Origin: a virus
DNA: 35,519 nt
Reading direction: 5' to 3' (one strand)
Virus record (IMG/VR): IMGVR_UViG_3300035698_020928
Coordinates: 1 to 35,519 of that record
This document shows, piece after piece, positions 17,958 through 25,245 of this stretch (the first letter of the stretch is position 1; each line of letters starts with the position of its first letter). The notes beneath the pieces were generated by a model. That model was not told where the DNA came from. It did no database searches and worked only from the letters and a program-made list of their open reading frames with translations. Position numbers and translations under genes: made by a program.

Positions 17958-19246
17958 TGGCTAATAATGATAACAAACACAGTGCTTTAATGGGTCTTGA
18001 AACTTCTATAAAGAATTCAGGTGACCTTGAAAACAATAGATATAAAAACGAAGCTGCCTTACGCAGTCCACATGAGGATGATGCTGATTTATTTGATGAC
18101 ATAGGCAATAGCGTTAGTGCTCCTGGACAACGCCCTAGGGGTCTTGGTGCTAACTTAGCTGCTGGTATCTCTAAAGGGTTAGCTTATGGTTCTCGTACTC
18201 AGGCTACTGCTGAGAAAAAAGGAAAATACGATAAACATGCCAATGTTGTAAATTATCTACAGAAAGCTCAAGGAGAAGCCCTTAAGCAGAACCAATGGTA
18301 CGAACAAGAAGAGCGGCGCATGGAAACGGTCAGACCATTTGCTGTGGGTGGCTTAGAAGTTGCTTACAGTGGTATGGATTACGCAACTGGCAACGAACGT
18401 ATGCGTAACATCATTGAGCAGGCTAAAATTGCTGATCCTCGCATAAAGGGTGATTACATAGGATATGTTCCTAATTCACCTATTGTAAATTTGCGTACTC
18501 AAGATGGTGAGATTATTGCTTATAGCTTGAGTAACCTTGTTGGTGAAGAAACCGTTAAGAGGGTTCAACACAACTACATTGAGGAACAGAAGCTAGCGGA
18601 CAATAGAGCGGAAGCTCCCTTGAAATACGGAACTATGCAAGACAAGCTAGCACAAACTAAAAGAAGAAATGACTTTATGGGATTAAAGAATGACATGAAG
18701 TTAGTCGAAACATTTGGTAAAAAAATTGATGCTTCCAAAGATTTCTTGACTATTGTTCCTCATATGAAAGACATTCTCAAAAATCATTCCGATATATTCC
18801 AGTCTGCTGGACAGGTTGTCTGGCAAAATGACAAAGAGCCGGGGTATATGGATAATTTCCTAAAGAATGTTCATTCTAAAATGGCGTCAGATAAAGCCGA
18901 TGCTATATCTAAAATGGTCAAATACGTCAATAAGATGACCCTTGATGTAGCTAATGGATTTGCTAGGCCAAATATGTTTATTGAAAAAATTGGTGGGAAA
19001 GCAGTCCCCAACCTTAATATGACGGCTAAAGGATTCTCAGAAATTCTTGATGAGATGGAATTAGAATATAAAGAATCTATGATGAATAATCTTGAGAGAA
19101 TGGAACGTCTTGAAAGCGATGTTGGAACAGGTATTACAGACCAATATAAGGATACTACAAATAAGGTGAGAGGTGGGCAAGCTTCTGCTCCTTCTAATCC
19201 TCAACCTCAAGATGAATGGTCTAACATTTGGAAGCCCGTATCATGA
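17957..19246 (+). CDS. Internal virion / ejection protein 2
   Basis: A 429-residue, mainly helical, charged protein. It starts within a TAATG overlap and ends in an ATGA overlap with the next gene, so the three genes are translated together. The early segment GLGANLAAGISKGLAYGSRTQ is a Gly/Ala-rich amphipathic stretch that may insert in membranes. The rest (NDMKLVETFGKKIDASKDFLTIVPHMKDIL and so on) is unassigned. The function comes from position and composition. Confidence 0.6.
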   Translation: MANNDNKHSALMGLETSIKNSGDLENNRYKNEAALRSPHEDDADLFDDIGNSVSAPGQRPRGLGANLAAGISKGLAYGSRTQATAEKKGKYDKHANVVNYLQKAQGEALKQNQWYEQEERRMETVRPFAVGGLEVAYSGMDYATGNERMRNIIEQAKIADPRIKGDYIGYVPNSPIVNLRTQDGEIIAYSLSNLVGEETVKRVQHNYIEEQKLADNRAEAPLKYGTMQDKLAQTKRRNDFMGLKNDMKLVETFGKKIDASKDFLTIVPHMKDILKNHSDIFQSAGQVVWQNDKEPGYMDNFLKNVHSKMASDKADAISKMVKYVNKMTLDVANGFARPNMFIEKIGGKAVPNLNMTAKGFSEILDEMELEYKESMMNNLERMERLESDVGTGITDQYKDTTNKVRGGQASAPSNPQPQDEWSNIWKPVS

Positions 19247-21813
19247 CACCATCATCTAGACTAACAATCTATAGAGTAAGACGCCCTGACACAGGTCAAA
19301 TCGGTGAAGTCGAAGACCACAATCTAGATCAAGCTATTGCTATGGGTGGTGAAGTCATTGATGATTTACTCCAAAATGAACCTGTAAATCAAAGCGCAAA
19401 TATTAACCCACAGCCAGTTGAGGAACCTCAAGGTATTCAGACTCAAGAAACTGTAACCCAGAGCCAACCAGCTATTAGCCCTGAAGTGACTCAACAACCA
19501 GAGAAGATGTATAAGGTTAAACGTCCTGATACTGGGGAGATTGGCGAAGTTTCTGAGTCTAATCTTGAAAAAGCAAAGCAAATGGGTGGTGAAGTAGTCG
19601 ATGGAGAAGAATTAGGATATGGAGATCGTGCTTTACAGTTTGCTCAAGGTGTTGCTAACATTCCTGCCTTTGGTGCTGATCTTGTTAATAATTATGTGGC
19701 TGCGCCGGCCTTAAACGTTGCCGGAGGCGTAACGGAACTTGCTGCCAAAGGTGCTGGTCTTGTGTCGTCTGGTGCTGAAGATACTTTGAATAAAGCGGCA
19801 GAAGGCATATACGGTGCTCGTGACTTTTATAAAGAATCAAATCTTACTGGTGATGTAGCTAATGCAGCAAATGAACTAGCTGGTAAAGACATTGCTCCCA
19901 AAGACACAACTGGCAAAATATTAAACGCAGCAGGTGAATTTTCAGTCCCGTTAGGTAATGTTGCTAAGGGAGCCAAAACTGGGTGGGAAGTATTAAAAGC
20001 TGCTGGTAAGCATGTTGGCGTTGCCTTTTCTGGAGCCGCTGCTCTTGAAGGAACAAAAGGTAGCAGGTTGACCGAAGAAGGTACTACTGGAAGAGTAGTT
20101 GAAGATTTTCTTGCTACGCTTAGTGGTATGGCTCTAGGCGACAAAGGAATGTCTCTTGCAAAGAAGAAGATATTAGATAACTCAGAAAAAATTATGAGCA
20201 ATGTTTTAAACAGAGCTGGAAAAGGTGTTCCAAAAGTTCCTTCTTCTGATGATGTCAATATTTTGCAAAAAGGAGCCGCTAAAGTTTTATCTTTGGGGGC
20301 CGATGTTAAGCCTGATGTTATTGCTGCCGCTAGGTCTGAAGGTGTTGATTTGCCTTTCCAAATTGCCTTAGATGGGATGTGGCCAAGATTTTTAGGTAAC
20401 ACTTTCTTAAAATCAATATTTGTCACCAAAAATTACAATAACGTTGTTAAGAATGCCGATAGAAATATGATCGACGCTGTTAAGCATAAGATTAGCGAAA
20501 TTAACCCTATGCAACTTGATGGAGAACTCTCCTCCATACAAGCTAAAGAGTTTTTAAAGAAGGAAAAGGATTCCCTTTCTAAAAAGGCTGCAAAACTATA
20601 TGAACATTCAGATAGCTTCTTAAAAGAAACTGATGCTGTGAAACCAATTAATGCTTTCAAAGAGGCTGAGGCCATTTTACCTAAGGTTTCTGCGGCTTCA
20701 CCTTCGGATCAAATGCAGTTTGTTTCTAAAAATATTTCAAGGATCGGCAAGGATTGGGGTTGGTTGCCAGACCTAAGCAAGTACGAGGATTCCCCTGAGT
20801 TAATTAAGAAAATTAAAGAATCTTGGGGTAAGGGTGATAAAATAAAAGAAATAACTGCTAGCCAACTAGCAGTTGAAATTAGTGCTCTCAAACAGAGCAT
20901 GCGGAACAAGGGTGCTATTCATGGAGTTGAAACGCTCTTGAACAGGTTTATTGATGCACTTGAAACCGACATTAGCTCGGTATCGAACAAACAGTTTGTT
21001 GACTCAAGGAAAGCAGCAAACACTTTCTTTAGACAAGAAGTTGGAGAAAGAATGCGAACTGACATAGCGACTTCTCTTTTAAAGGGAGAAGTTCCGAAAG
21101 AAGCTTTTATTTATATGAGTTCAGCTCCAAATATACGTCAATTAGAACGTATAATGGGGAAATCCGAAACTGCTAAAGAAGTCATGAGCAGCTTAAAAAG
21201 AGCTAAATTAGAGCAAGTTCTTGTTTCTAATATATTAGATGCTTCAGGAACAATCACATATGGAAATCTAAGTAATTTGTTCAACAAATCGCCTGAAAAA
21301 CAGGCGTTACTTAAACAGTTGTTAGGAGGTCAGTATGCTGGCATGAAAAGGCTTGCAAACATATCTCAAGAATTCTCTGCTGCTGGTAAAGAATTCGGTA
21401 ACTCAAGTAAAACAACCTTCTCTTCTAGAGATGCGACTGGTTTTATGGATATAGTTAAACTTGTGACAAGTACTGTAGCTACTGTTGCGGGATCGGCTTA
21501 TTATCATGGATTTAGTCCCACCATGATTGCGGAGCCTTTAGCTATACGCGGTTTGTCCTATATTGCCTCTGATAAGAAAATAGTTAATACTGCTATAAAA
21601 TACGCTGAAGCATCTATGAACAAAAGATCAAAAGAAAAAGAAATATGGGCTAAGCGTCTTACAAATCTCACGAGTAGGTATTTGAAGCATCAATGGAATG
21701 ACATCCAGAAGTATCCACAAGCTAGCAGTGTTTTTTCTCAAAAATATAGAGATGATATGAAAAAAGATAAACAAACAGGGATATATAATGAAAAAGAAAA
21801 ATCCCTTCAGTAA
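19243..21813 (+). CDS. Large internal virion / ejection protein 3
   Basis: An 856-residue protein from ATG 19243, which overlaps the upstream TGA; a TTG at 19228 is less likely. Two copies of a 35-residue module open it: YRVRRPDTGQIGEVEDHN from about residue 10 and YKVKRPDTGEIGEVSESN from about 90. Each ends in MGGEV[IV]D. A Gly/Ala-rich amphipathic stretch follows (about 125-180), then long helices. Near the C-terminus SDKKIVNTAIKYAEAS is encoded by DNA that recurs in the - strand gene at 23375-23938. A hydrophobic segment (IVKLVTSTVATVAGSAYYHG) lies just before it. The predicted role is a channel or periplasm-spanning ejection protein; no muramidase motif is visible. Confidence 0.65.
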   Translation: MTPSSRLTIYRVRRPDTGQIGEVEDHNLDQAIAMGGEVIDDLLQNEPVNQSANINPQPVEEPQGIQTQETVTQSQPAISPEVTQQPEKMYKVKRPDTGEIGEVSESNLEKAKQMGGEVVDGEELGYGDRALQFAQGVANIPAFGADLVNNYVAAPALNVAGGVTELAAKGAGLVSSGAEDTLNKAAEGIYGARDFYKESNLTGDVANAANELAGKDIAPKDTTGKILNAAGEFSVPLGNVAKGAKTGWEVLKAAGKHVGVAFSGAAALEGTKGSRLTEEGTTGRVVEDFLATLSGMALGDKGMSLAKKKILDNSEKIMSNVLNRAGKGVPKVPSSDDVNILQKGAAKVLSLGADVKPDVIAAARSEGVDLPFQIALDGMWPRFLGNTFLKSIFVTKNYNNVVKNADRNMIDAVKHKISEINPMQLDGELSSIQAKEFLKKEKDSLSKKAAKLYEHSDSFLKETDAVKPINAFKEAEAILPKVSAASPSDQMQFVSKNISRIGKDWGWLPDLSKYEDSPELIKKIKESWGKGDKIKEITASQLAVEISALKQSMRNKGAIHGVETLLNRFIDALETDISSVSNKQFVDSRKAANTFFRQEVGERMRTDIATSLLKGEVPKEAFIYMSSAPNIRQLERIMGKSETAKEVMSSLKRAKLEQVLVSNILDASGTITYGNLSNLFNKSPEKQALLKQLLGGQYAGMKRLANISQEFSAAGKEFGNSSKTTFSSRDATGFMDIVKLVTSTVATVAGSAYYHGFSPTMIAEPLAIRGLSYIASDKKIVNTAIKYAEASMNKRSKEKEIWAKRLTNLTSRYLKHQWNDIQKYPQASSVFSQKYRDDMKKDKQTGIYNEKEKSLQ
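21568..21616 (+). repeat. 49-bp homologous block, copy in ejection protein gene
   Basis: This 49-bp stretch matches 42 of 49 positions of the reverse strand at 23698-23746. Both copies are read in the same frame and encode SDKK[IM]VN[TA]A[IA]KYAEAS. Confidence 0.8.
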
Positions 21814-22024
21814 TTTTCAACAGTTGGTTAAAAAAAATCGCACATTCTTGCTTATTTCCACTCATATTATTGTTTATTTCTTATCTCAACGCGAAGATTT
21901 GCTTAAAGCATATGATTTATTCATTTTGTTTGAAATAATGGCAATTTTAGAAGCTCTATACATAATTTTTAATATTTTTAAAAAATTTTTGGAGACATTT
22001 TTATCTGTCACAGCTATGGCTTAG
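21788..22024 (+). CDS. Small membrane protein, 78 aa
   Basis: It overlaps the end of the ejection protein by 26 bp, with AGGG about 6 nt before the ATG. A basic N-terminus (MKKKNPF, KKNR) is followed by two hydrophobic segments, TFLLISTHIIVYFL and LFILFEIMAILEALYIIFNIF. Size and topology would suit a holin or a membrane partner of lysis or ejection, but no family is recognised. Its stop overlaps the stop of the convergent gene on the other strand. Confidence 0.6.
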   Translation: MKKKNPFSNFQQLVKKNRTFLLISTHIIVYFLSQREDLLKAYDLFILFEIMAILEALYIIFNIFKKFLETFLSVTAMA

Positions 22025-22251
22025 CTAAATTTTTTGTCATACCATTCGAGTAATGAATCCATCATAGGGCCTATAATTGTGCAGAATATTATGGGCATTG
22101 TTAGCATCATTCCCAAACCACCTATATATGTCATAACTATATTCAATATGCCTGTCGCAATTTGCCAAAAAACTATAGCTATCAATATAAATACAGGTAT
22201 TGAAAATAATCGAGGCCATTTCTTGTGGTTTTTGTTTAGTATCTTTTCCAT
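22021..22251 (-). CDS. Small membrane protein, 76 aa (end of leftward operon)
   Basis: The last gene of the leftward early operon. After a basic start (MEKILNKNHKKWPR) come two hydrophobic segments, LFSIPVFILIAIVFWQIATGIL and IGGLGMMLTMPIIFCTIIGPMM. It ends with a charged tail (DSLLEWYDKKFS). It follows another small membrane protein at 11 bp, downstream of an operator-like cluster. Function unknown; holin, antiholin or exclusion protein are possible. Confidence 0.6.
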   Translation of the reverse strand: MEKILNKNHKKWPRLFSIPVFILIAIVFWQIATGILNIVMTYIGGLGMMLTMPIIFCTIIGPMMDSLLEWYDKKFS

Positions 22252-22262
22252 GTTTATATCTC

Positions 22263-22460
22263 CTATAATTTGTTTCGTCTTTTTTTTATTATATGTTCTG
22301 TTAATTTAAAAGTTGCTATGTACGCTAATGTCATTATTGGTGTGTGCTTCTTAAAACTCACTCCCATTAACATTAAGATAAAAACTATCGACATAAAAAT
22401 TGTTAATGTAATTATGAATATGTAACAAGAATCTTTAACTTTATCCCAATTTATTTTCAT
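22263..22460 (-). CDS. Small membrane protein, 65 aa, under possible MarR control
   Basis: The ATG at 22460 has AGGAGAG upstream. The product has one strong hydrophobic segment (CYIFIITLTIFMSIVFILMLMGVSF), a weaker second one, and a very basic C-terminus (IIKKRRNKL). The gene is directly downstream of the palindromes at 22472-22508 and of the MarR-like gene, so it could be the main local target of that regulator. No family recognised. Confidence 0.6.
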   Translation of the reverse strand: MKINWDKVKDSCYIFIITLTIFMSIVFILMLMGVSFKKHTPIMTLAYIATFKLTEHIIKKRRNKL

Positions 22461-22471
22461 CTGCTCTCCTA

Positions 22472-22513
22472 AACCGATATCGGTTAGGACGAAACCGAAT
22501 TCGTCCTATTATA
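22472..22513 (-). promoter_or_regulatory. Operator-like palindromes and -10 box between marR-like gene and membrane-protein genes
   Basis: AACCGATATCGGTT (22472-22485) is a perfect 14-bp palindrome. Next to it TAGGACGAA/TTCGTCCTA (22485-22493 and 22500-22508) is a 9-bp inverted repeat whose 6-nt centre again contains ACCGA. On the - strand a consensus TATAAT lies at 22513-22508, though no good -35 is seen. The palindromes would overlap the transcription start and lie just before the ribosome binding site of the 65-residue gene. The set fits an operator for the adjacent MarR-family protein. Confidence 0.55.
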
Positions 22514-22525
22514 TACCGACTTATG

Positions 22526-22945
22526 CTAAAATATTCTCTGCAATTTCAATAAAATTTCATTCATATTTTTAACATCAATTTTAAGCTTTTGCAATGATTT
22601 TAGGTGTGACACGTTGACACTGTCTAATACTTCAAGAACTTTCTTACCTTTTTCTGTAAGAACAAGATAAACAGCACGCTTATCTTCTTTGTCTGGCAAT
22701 TTATCTATATATCCTTTTTTCTCTAAATCTATTGTGCTGTAGGTTATGTTTGTTCCAAGATAATACCCAAAATCACCTGAATCTTTAATGTTCTTTGGGT
22801 TACCCTCTATGTTTCTCAACAATAAAGCTTGCATAGGTTTTATATTTTTAATTCTATTGTTTCTTAAATTAAGTAGAATATCTTCTAAAAACAATTTGTT
22901 TAATTTATTTATAATTAATGTGAATTCATTAAAACCACCATCCAT
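22526..22945 (-). CDS. MarR-family winged-helix transcriptional regulator
   Basis: A 139-residue winged-helix protein. The core reads KPMQALLLRNIEGNP, then DSGDFGYYLGTNITYSTIDLEKKGYIDKLPDKEDKRAVYLVLTEKGKKVL, covering recognition helix, wing (with DKEDKR) and the LTEKG strand end characteristic of MarR regulators. N- and C-terminal helices would form the dimer. Its ATG overlaps the stop of the Hfq-like gene by one base (TAATG). It probably binds the palindromes just downstream. Whether it senses a ligand cannot be told. Confidence 0.8.
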   Translation of the reverse strand: MDGGFNEFTLIINKLNKLFLEDILLNLRNNRIKNIKPMQALLLRNIEGNPKNIKDSGDFGYYLGTNITYSTIDLEKKGYIDKLPDKEDKRAVYLVLTEKGKKVLEVLDSVNVSHLKSLQKLKIDVKNMNEILLKLQRIF

Positions 22946-23226
22946 TATTCATTCTCCTCAAATTTAGATATTGTCGTAATTCCTGTCTTATATATCATTT
23001 GGCTTCCGCCTCTTTTTTTGCTAAGCAAAATAGTATGATCATCTGACCCGAGAATTTTACCTAAAAGCCTTGTCCCTCCAAATAAATGAACTTGAACTAA
23101 GCTGGCATTCGCCTGTATGCAATCTATGAAAGTTTGTTCGCTGTGTTCGCAATCATGCATATCAAAATCTTGTTCATTCTTCAATCTCAACGTTCCACCA
23201 TTATAATTTCCATTACCCATTACCAT
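22945..23226 (-). CDS. Hfq-like Sm-fold RNA-binding protein
   Basis: Residues 30-88 follow the Hfq core closely: EQTFIDCI aligns with QDPFLNAL, VQVHLFGGTRLLGKILGSDDHTILL is the Sm1 motif ([25 protein letters not shown] in E. coli), and SQMIYKTGITT is the Sm2 motif (SQMVYKHAIST). The Tyr-Lys pair is kept, but the proximal-face His57 equivalent is Thr81. The arginine rim (RRER) is replaced by QANA, and distal-face Tyr25 by His47. A 29-residue N-terminal extension is unusual. AAGGAG lies 8 nt before the ATG. It is followed at once by a MarR-family gene. Likely a hexameric RNA binder with altered specificity. Confidence 0.87.
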   Translation of the reverse strand: MVMGNGNYNGGTLRLKNEQDFDMHDCEHSEQTFIDCIQANASLVQVHLFGGTRLLGKILGSDDHTILLSKKRGGSQMIYKTGITTISKFEENE

Positions 23227-23229
23227 TTA

Positions 23230-23433
23230 CTAAACTCCTTGATTAAATAACTTATCTAAATGAATCTTCCTAAGCCAACTAGTTGCTTGCTCCACTGTGA
23301 ATCCTAACTTTATTAGGTCAACAACTTTATGCTCTTCGGTGTCATAGGAAGTATTCAATAATTCTCTGTGTACTTTATTTTTTTTCAATAAAGAATCTTG
23401 CTGTTTCTGTTTCATAGCACAATTTAATTCCAC
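23230..23433 (-). CDS. Small unknown protein, up to 67 aa
   Basis: It ends 3 bp before the Hfq-like gene. Starts are GTG 23433 or ATG 23415, both inside the preceding gene and neither with a strong ribosome binding site. The basic N-terminus (MKQKQQDSLLKKNKVHRELL) leads to a helical part (DLIKLGFTVEQATSWLRKIHLDKLF) that has a helix-turn-helix-like rhythm but no clear family match. It may be translated by coupling. Confidence 0.5.
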   Translation of the reverse strand: MELNCAMKQKQQDSLLKKNKVHRELLNTSYDTEEHKVVDLIKLGFTVEQATSWLRKIHLDKLFNQGV

Positions 23434-23938
23434 TTATATTTTCTCTAGCTAGCCAGTAAAGCGTCGCTCTTACACAGTTTATTGAGACATAAGGTTTTTT
23501 TGTATTATAGGTTTTCAACTTAGCATAAACTGCCTGACAAACCAACTTTTCACCTCTATGTTTGTTTAAAATATCGATAATTGCGTCTTTATTACTATAC
23601 CTGAATGGGTTCTTTTCAGTTTTGATCTTTTCTAATTCATTGGCAATATTTTCTATTCTCTTACAGAATATTTCTGTGTCTTTAATTTTTCCTTTTCTAG
23701 ATGCTTCAGCGTATTTAGCGGCTGCATTAACCATTTTCTTATCAGAAGGCATTGATTCATATGATGAAAGCCTCTCTTCCAAATTTGCTACTTTATCACC
23801 CAAATTCACTATCATATTACTTAATATATTTACTCTGTCGAATACAGTTTCGACATCTTTTGACACGCGATCAAATGATTTCTCAGCACTTTTATGAGTA
23901 AAAAATCTTTTCTCTAAAAACTTTATAATAAAATTCAT
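23375..23938 (-). CDS. Coiled-coil protein sharing a block with ejection protein 3
   Basis: A 187-residue protein. Residues about 15-60 form a coiled coil (KSFDRVSKDVETVFDRVNILSNMIVNLGDKVANLEERL). Residues about 64-80 (PSDKKMVNAAAKYAEAS) match the C-terminal region of the 19243-21813 ejection protein, in protein and in DNA. The C-terminal part (DAIIDILNKHRGEKLVCQAVYAKLKTY, VSINCVRATLYWLARENISGIKL) looks like a winged-helix or helical domain. I do not recognise a family. It may bind the ejection protein or be a chimera that gained this segment. Confidence 0.6.
   Translation of the reverse strand: MNFIIKFLEKRFFTHKSAEKSFDRVSKDVETVFDRVNILSNMIVNLGDKVANLEERLSSYESMPSDKKMVNAAAKYAEASRKGKIKDTEIFCKRIENIANELEKIKTEKNPFRYSNKDAIIDILNKHRGEKLVCQAVYAKLKTYNTKKPYVSINCVRATLYWLARENISGIKLCYETETARFFIEKK
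23698..23746 (-). repeat. 49-bp homologous block, copy in coiled-coil gene
   Basis: The inverted partner of 21568-21616, with 42 of 49 identical positions. It is read in the same frame on the - strand. Confidence 0.8.
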
Positions 23939-24046
23939 TTACTTCTTCCCTATATTTGAAAATTCAACAATATTCTTGTGCAAAGCAACCTTGCCCGCTC
24001 TTGCCTTATTACGTTTACGACATTTGTTTAATGCAACTATTCTTAA

Positions 24047-24361
24047 TTAAGCGATTTCCTTAAAGAGCATATCAACATTGCCTAAATTAATAATCTCAGC
24101 TTTACGGTACTTATTATCATTCCTGATAACATAGTCTAAAGCTGGAAGGTCTCCTATTTTAAGGTCTCCATACTCAGCTGTGCTTTTTAAGCCTATGATC
24201 TCCCCATGTGTAAGATCAAATTTAATAAACTCGTTTTGATTGAAAGTTTCTTCTATCTCCTCTCTCATTGTAAAGAGAAGCCTAACCACGTCGTTCCTTT
24301 GGATAGGGTGCATGTTTTCCATGCCAGGTATATCCAATACTTTTAATTCGTCATTAATCAT
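24047..24361 (-). CDS. Unknown protein, 104 aa
   Basis: It starts in an ATGA overlap with the upstream gene. The sequence opens with LKVLDIPGMENMHPIQRNDVVRLLFTMREEIEETF and continues with FDLTHGEIIGLKSTAEYGDLKIGDLPAL, suggesting a helical first half and beta second half. No motif or membrane segment is seen. About 108 bp without a convincing gene follow. An early-operon accessory protein of unknown function. Confidence 0.6.
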   Translation of the reverse strand: MINDELKVLDIPGMENMHPIQRNDVVRLLFTMREEIEETFNQNEFIKFDLTHGEIIGLKSTAEYGDLKIGDLPALDYVIRNDNKYRKAEIINLGNVDMLFKEIA

Positions 24362-24636
24362 TTCTTACTAACCTTTTTAGTTTTGTTAAAATGCTCTTTA
24401 GCTTCCAATATCCTTATTCGCTCATCAAGTTGCTTCACTAAAAGATATAGTTTTTGTTGACTATCAGTTAATTTTTTACCCAATCTTTCTTCTGATTTTT
24501 CAAGCGAAAGGATAATCTCAGTTACTGTTTCTCTTTTCATCTCCATCAACTCCCTGCGAGGCTGAATTTCTAATTCATGCAATCTCGAATTAATATCTTT
24601 TAAAGTGCAATCTGAACGGTTACTAAATAATCCCAT
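24358..24636 (-). CDS. Coiled-coil protein, 92 aa
   Basis: ATG 24636 has AGGAG 8 nt upstream, better than the in-frame TTG at 24660. Nearly the whole protein is helical and charged (LKDINSRLHELEIQPRRELMEMKRETVTEIILSLEKSEERL, QKLYLLVKQLDERIRILEAKEHF), with a Lys-rich tail. It starts 2 bp after the lysozyme gene ends. There is no membrane segment, so it is not a spanin. Unknown function. Confidence 0.6.
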   Translation of the reverse strand: MGLFSNRSDCTLKDINSRLHELEIQPRRELMEMKRETVTEIILSLEKSEERLGKKLTDSQQKLYLLVKQLDERIRILEAKEHFNKTKKVSKK

Positions 24637-24637
24637 T

Positions 24638-25123
24638 TTATTTTCTCCTAAATAATTCAATTTCTCTTTTTCTACGCGTGATTAGACCATCTACCGGTAC
24701 TAACACTTTCTTTTCAATCCCTGTCACGGGATCAACTGCATATTTGCTAACGTTAATCCATTTTGCCCAAGGCACTGTGGCTTCTTCAAAATGCCCTAGC
24801 TTCAGATTCGTATAAACAGTTGACTTGGAAAAATTAGTTTCCCCAATGTTAAAGAGGAAAATAACCACGGCATCAAACTGGTTTTGCGTCAATTCTGCTG
24901 GGATGTAATAATTAATGAAATTTTCAAACGGCTTAGCATCTTCCATCATAATCATTATGGCCGTACCTTTTGTTATAGTGTCAAACTTCTCACCAGTTTT
25001 GATCTTATGACCGAAACCAATTGATAAATGGCCACCACTACACCTGTATGGTTTGCTCTCAAACCCCTCCATGTCCATTAACAATGCTTGCCCTGCGTTT
25101 GAAAATTTCATATTTTTTTTCAT
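24638..25123 (-). CDS. GH24 lysozyme (endolysin)
   Basis: A phage lysozyme that cleaves peptidoglycan at lysis. From ATG 25123 it has 161 residues, the usual size. The catalytic segment MEGFESKPYRCSGGHLSIGFGHK gives Glu19. Cys28 stands where T4 has Asp, as in P22/lambdoid YRCPAG-type lysozymes, and Ser34 replaces the usual Thr. The second half is canonical (LTQNQFDAVVIFLFNIGETNF, STVYTNLKLGHFEEA, GLITRRKREIELF). There is no signal peptide, so it needs a holin or similar. It is in the leftward operon, on the opposite strand from the spanins. A GTG at 25174 would add 17 residues but overlaps the small upstream gene. Confidence 0.88.
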   Translation of the reverse strand: MKKNMKFSNAGQALLMDMEGFESKPYRCSGGHLSIGFGHKIKTGEKFDTITKGTAIMIMMEDAKPFENFINYYIPAELTQNQFDAVVIFLFNIGETNFSKSTVYTNLKLGHFEEATVPWAKWINVSKYAVDPVTGIEKKVLVPVDGLITRRKREIELFRRK

Positions 25124-25125
25124 AA

Positions 25126-25245
25126 TTATCTCATCATTTCGCAAAATTGACCTATTTCGTTTGGGCCGCAACACTCAAACAACATATAATACATTAATCC
25201 TACTGCTAGCGTTACCGCAGCTCCCGTTAAATAATTTACTTTCAA
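25126..25245 (-). CDS. 39-aa single-span membrane peptide upstream of lysozyme
   Basis: The TTG start overlaps the TGA of the DUF669 gene (TTGA), and the stop is 2 bp before the lysozyme ATG, so the frame fills the gap exactly. The product has a hydrophobic helix (YLTGAAVTLAVGLMYYMLF), followed by ECCGPNEIGQFCEMMR with three Cys. Position next to the endolysin makes a lysis-related membrane peptide plausible. The non-ATG start and small size limit confidence. Confidence 0.5.
   Translation of the reverse strand: MKVNYLTGAAVTLAVGLMYYMLFECCGPNEIGQFCEMMR

Noticed and set aside
19827-20429. 200-residue - strand open frame
   Set aside because: It is a shadow of the ejection protein gene, with no promoter or binding site, in a region where every other gene is on the + strand.
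22034-22309. + strand 91-residue hydrophobic open frame
   Set aside because: It is the antisense of two small - strand membrane genes that have better starts, fit the operon, and are preceded by AGGAGAG.
23939-24046. Basic open frame after the 104-residue gene (ending VEFSNIGKK)
   Set aside because: It is in frame with the upstream gene after its TAA but has no usable start codon before its basic part. I see no sign of read-through.
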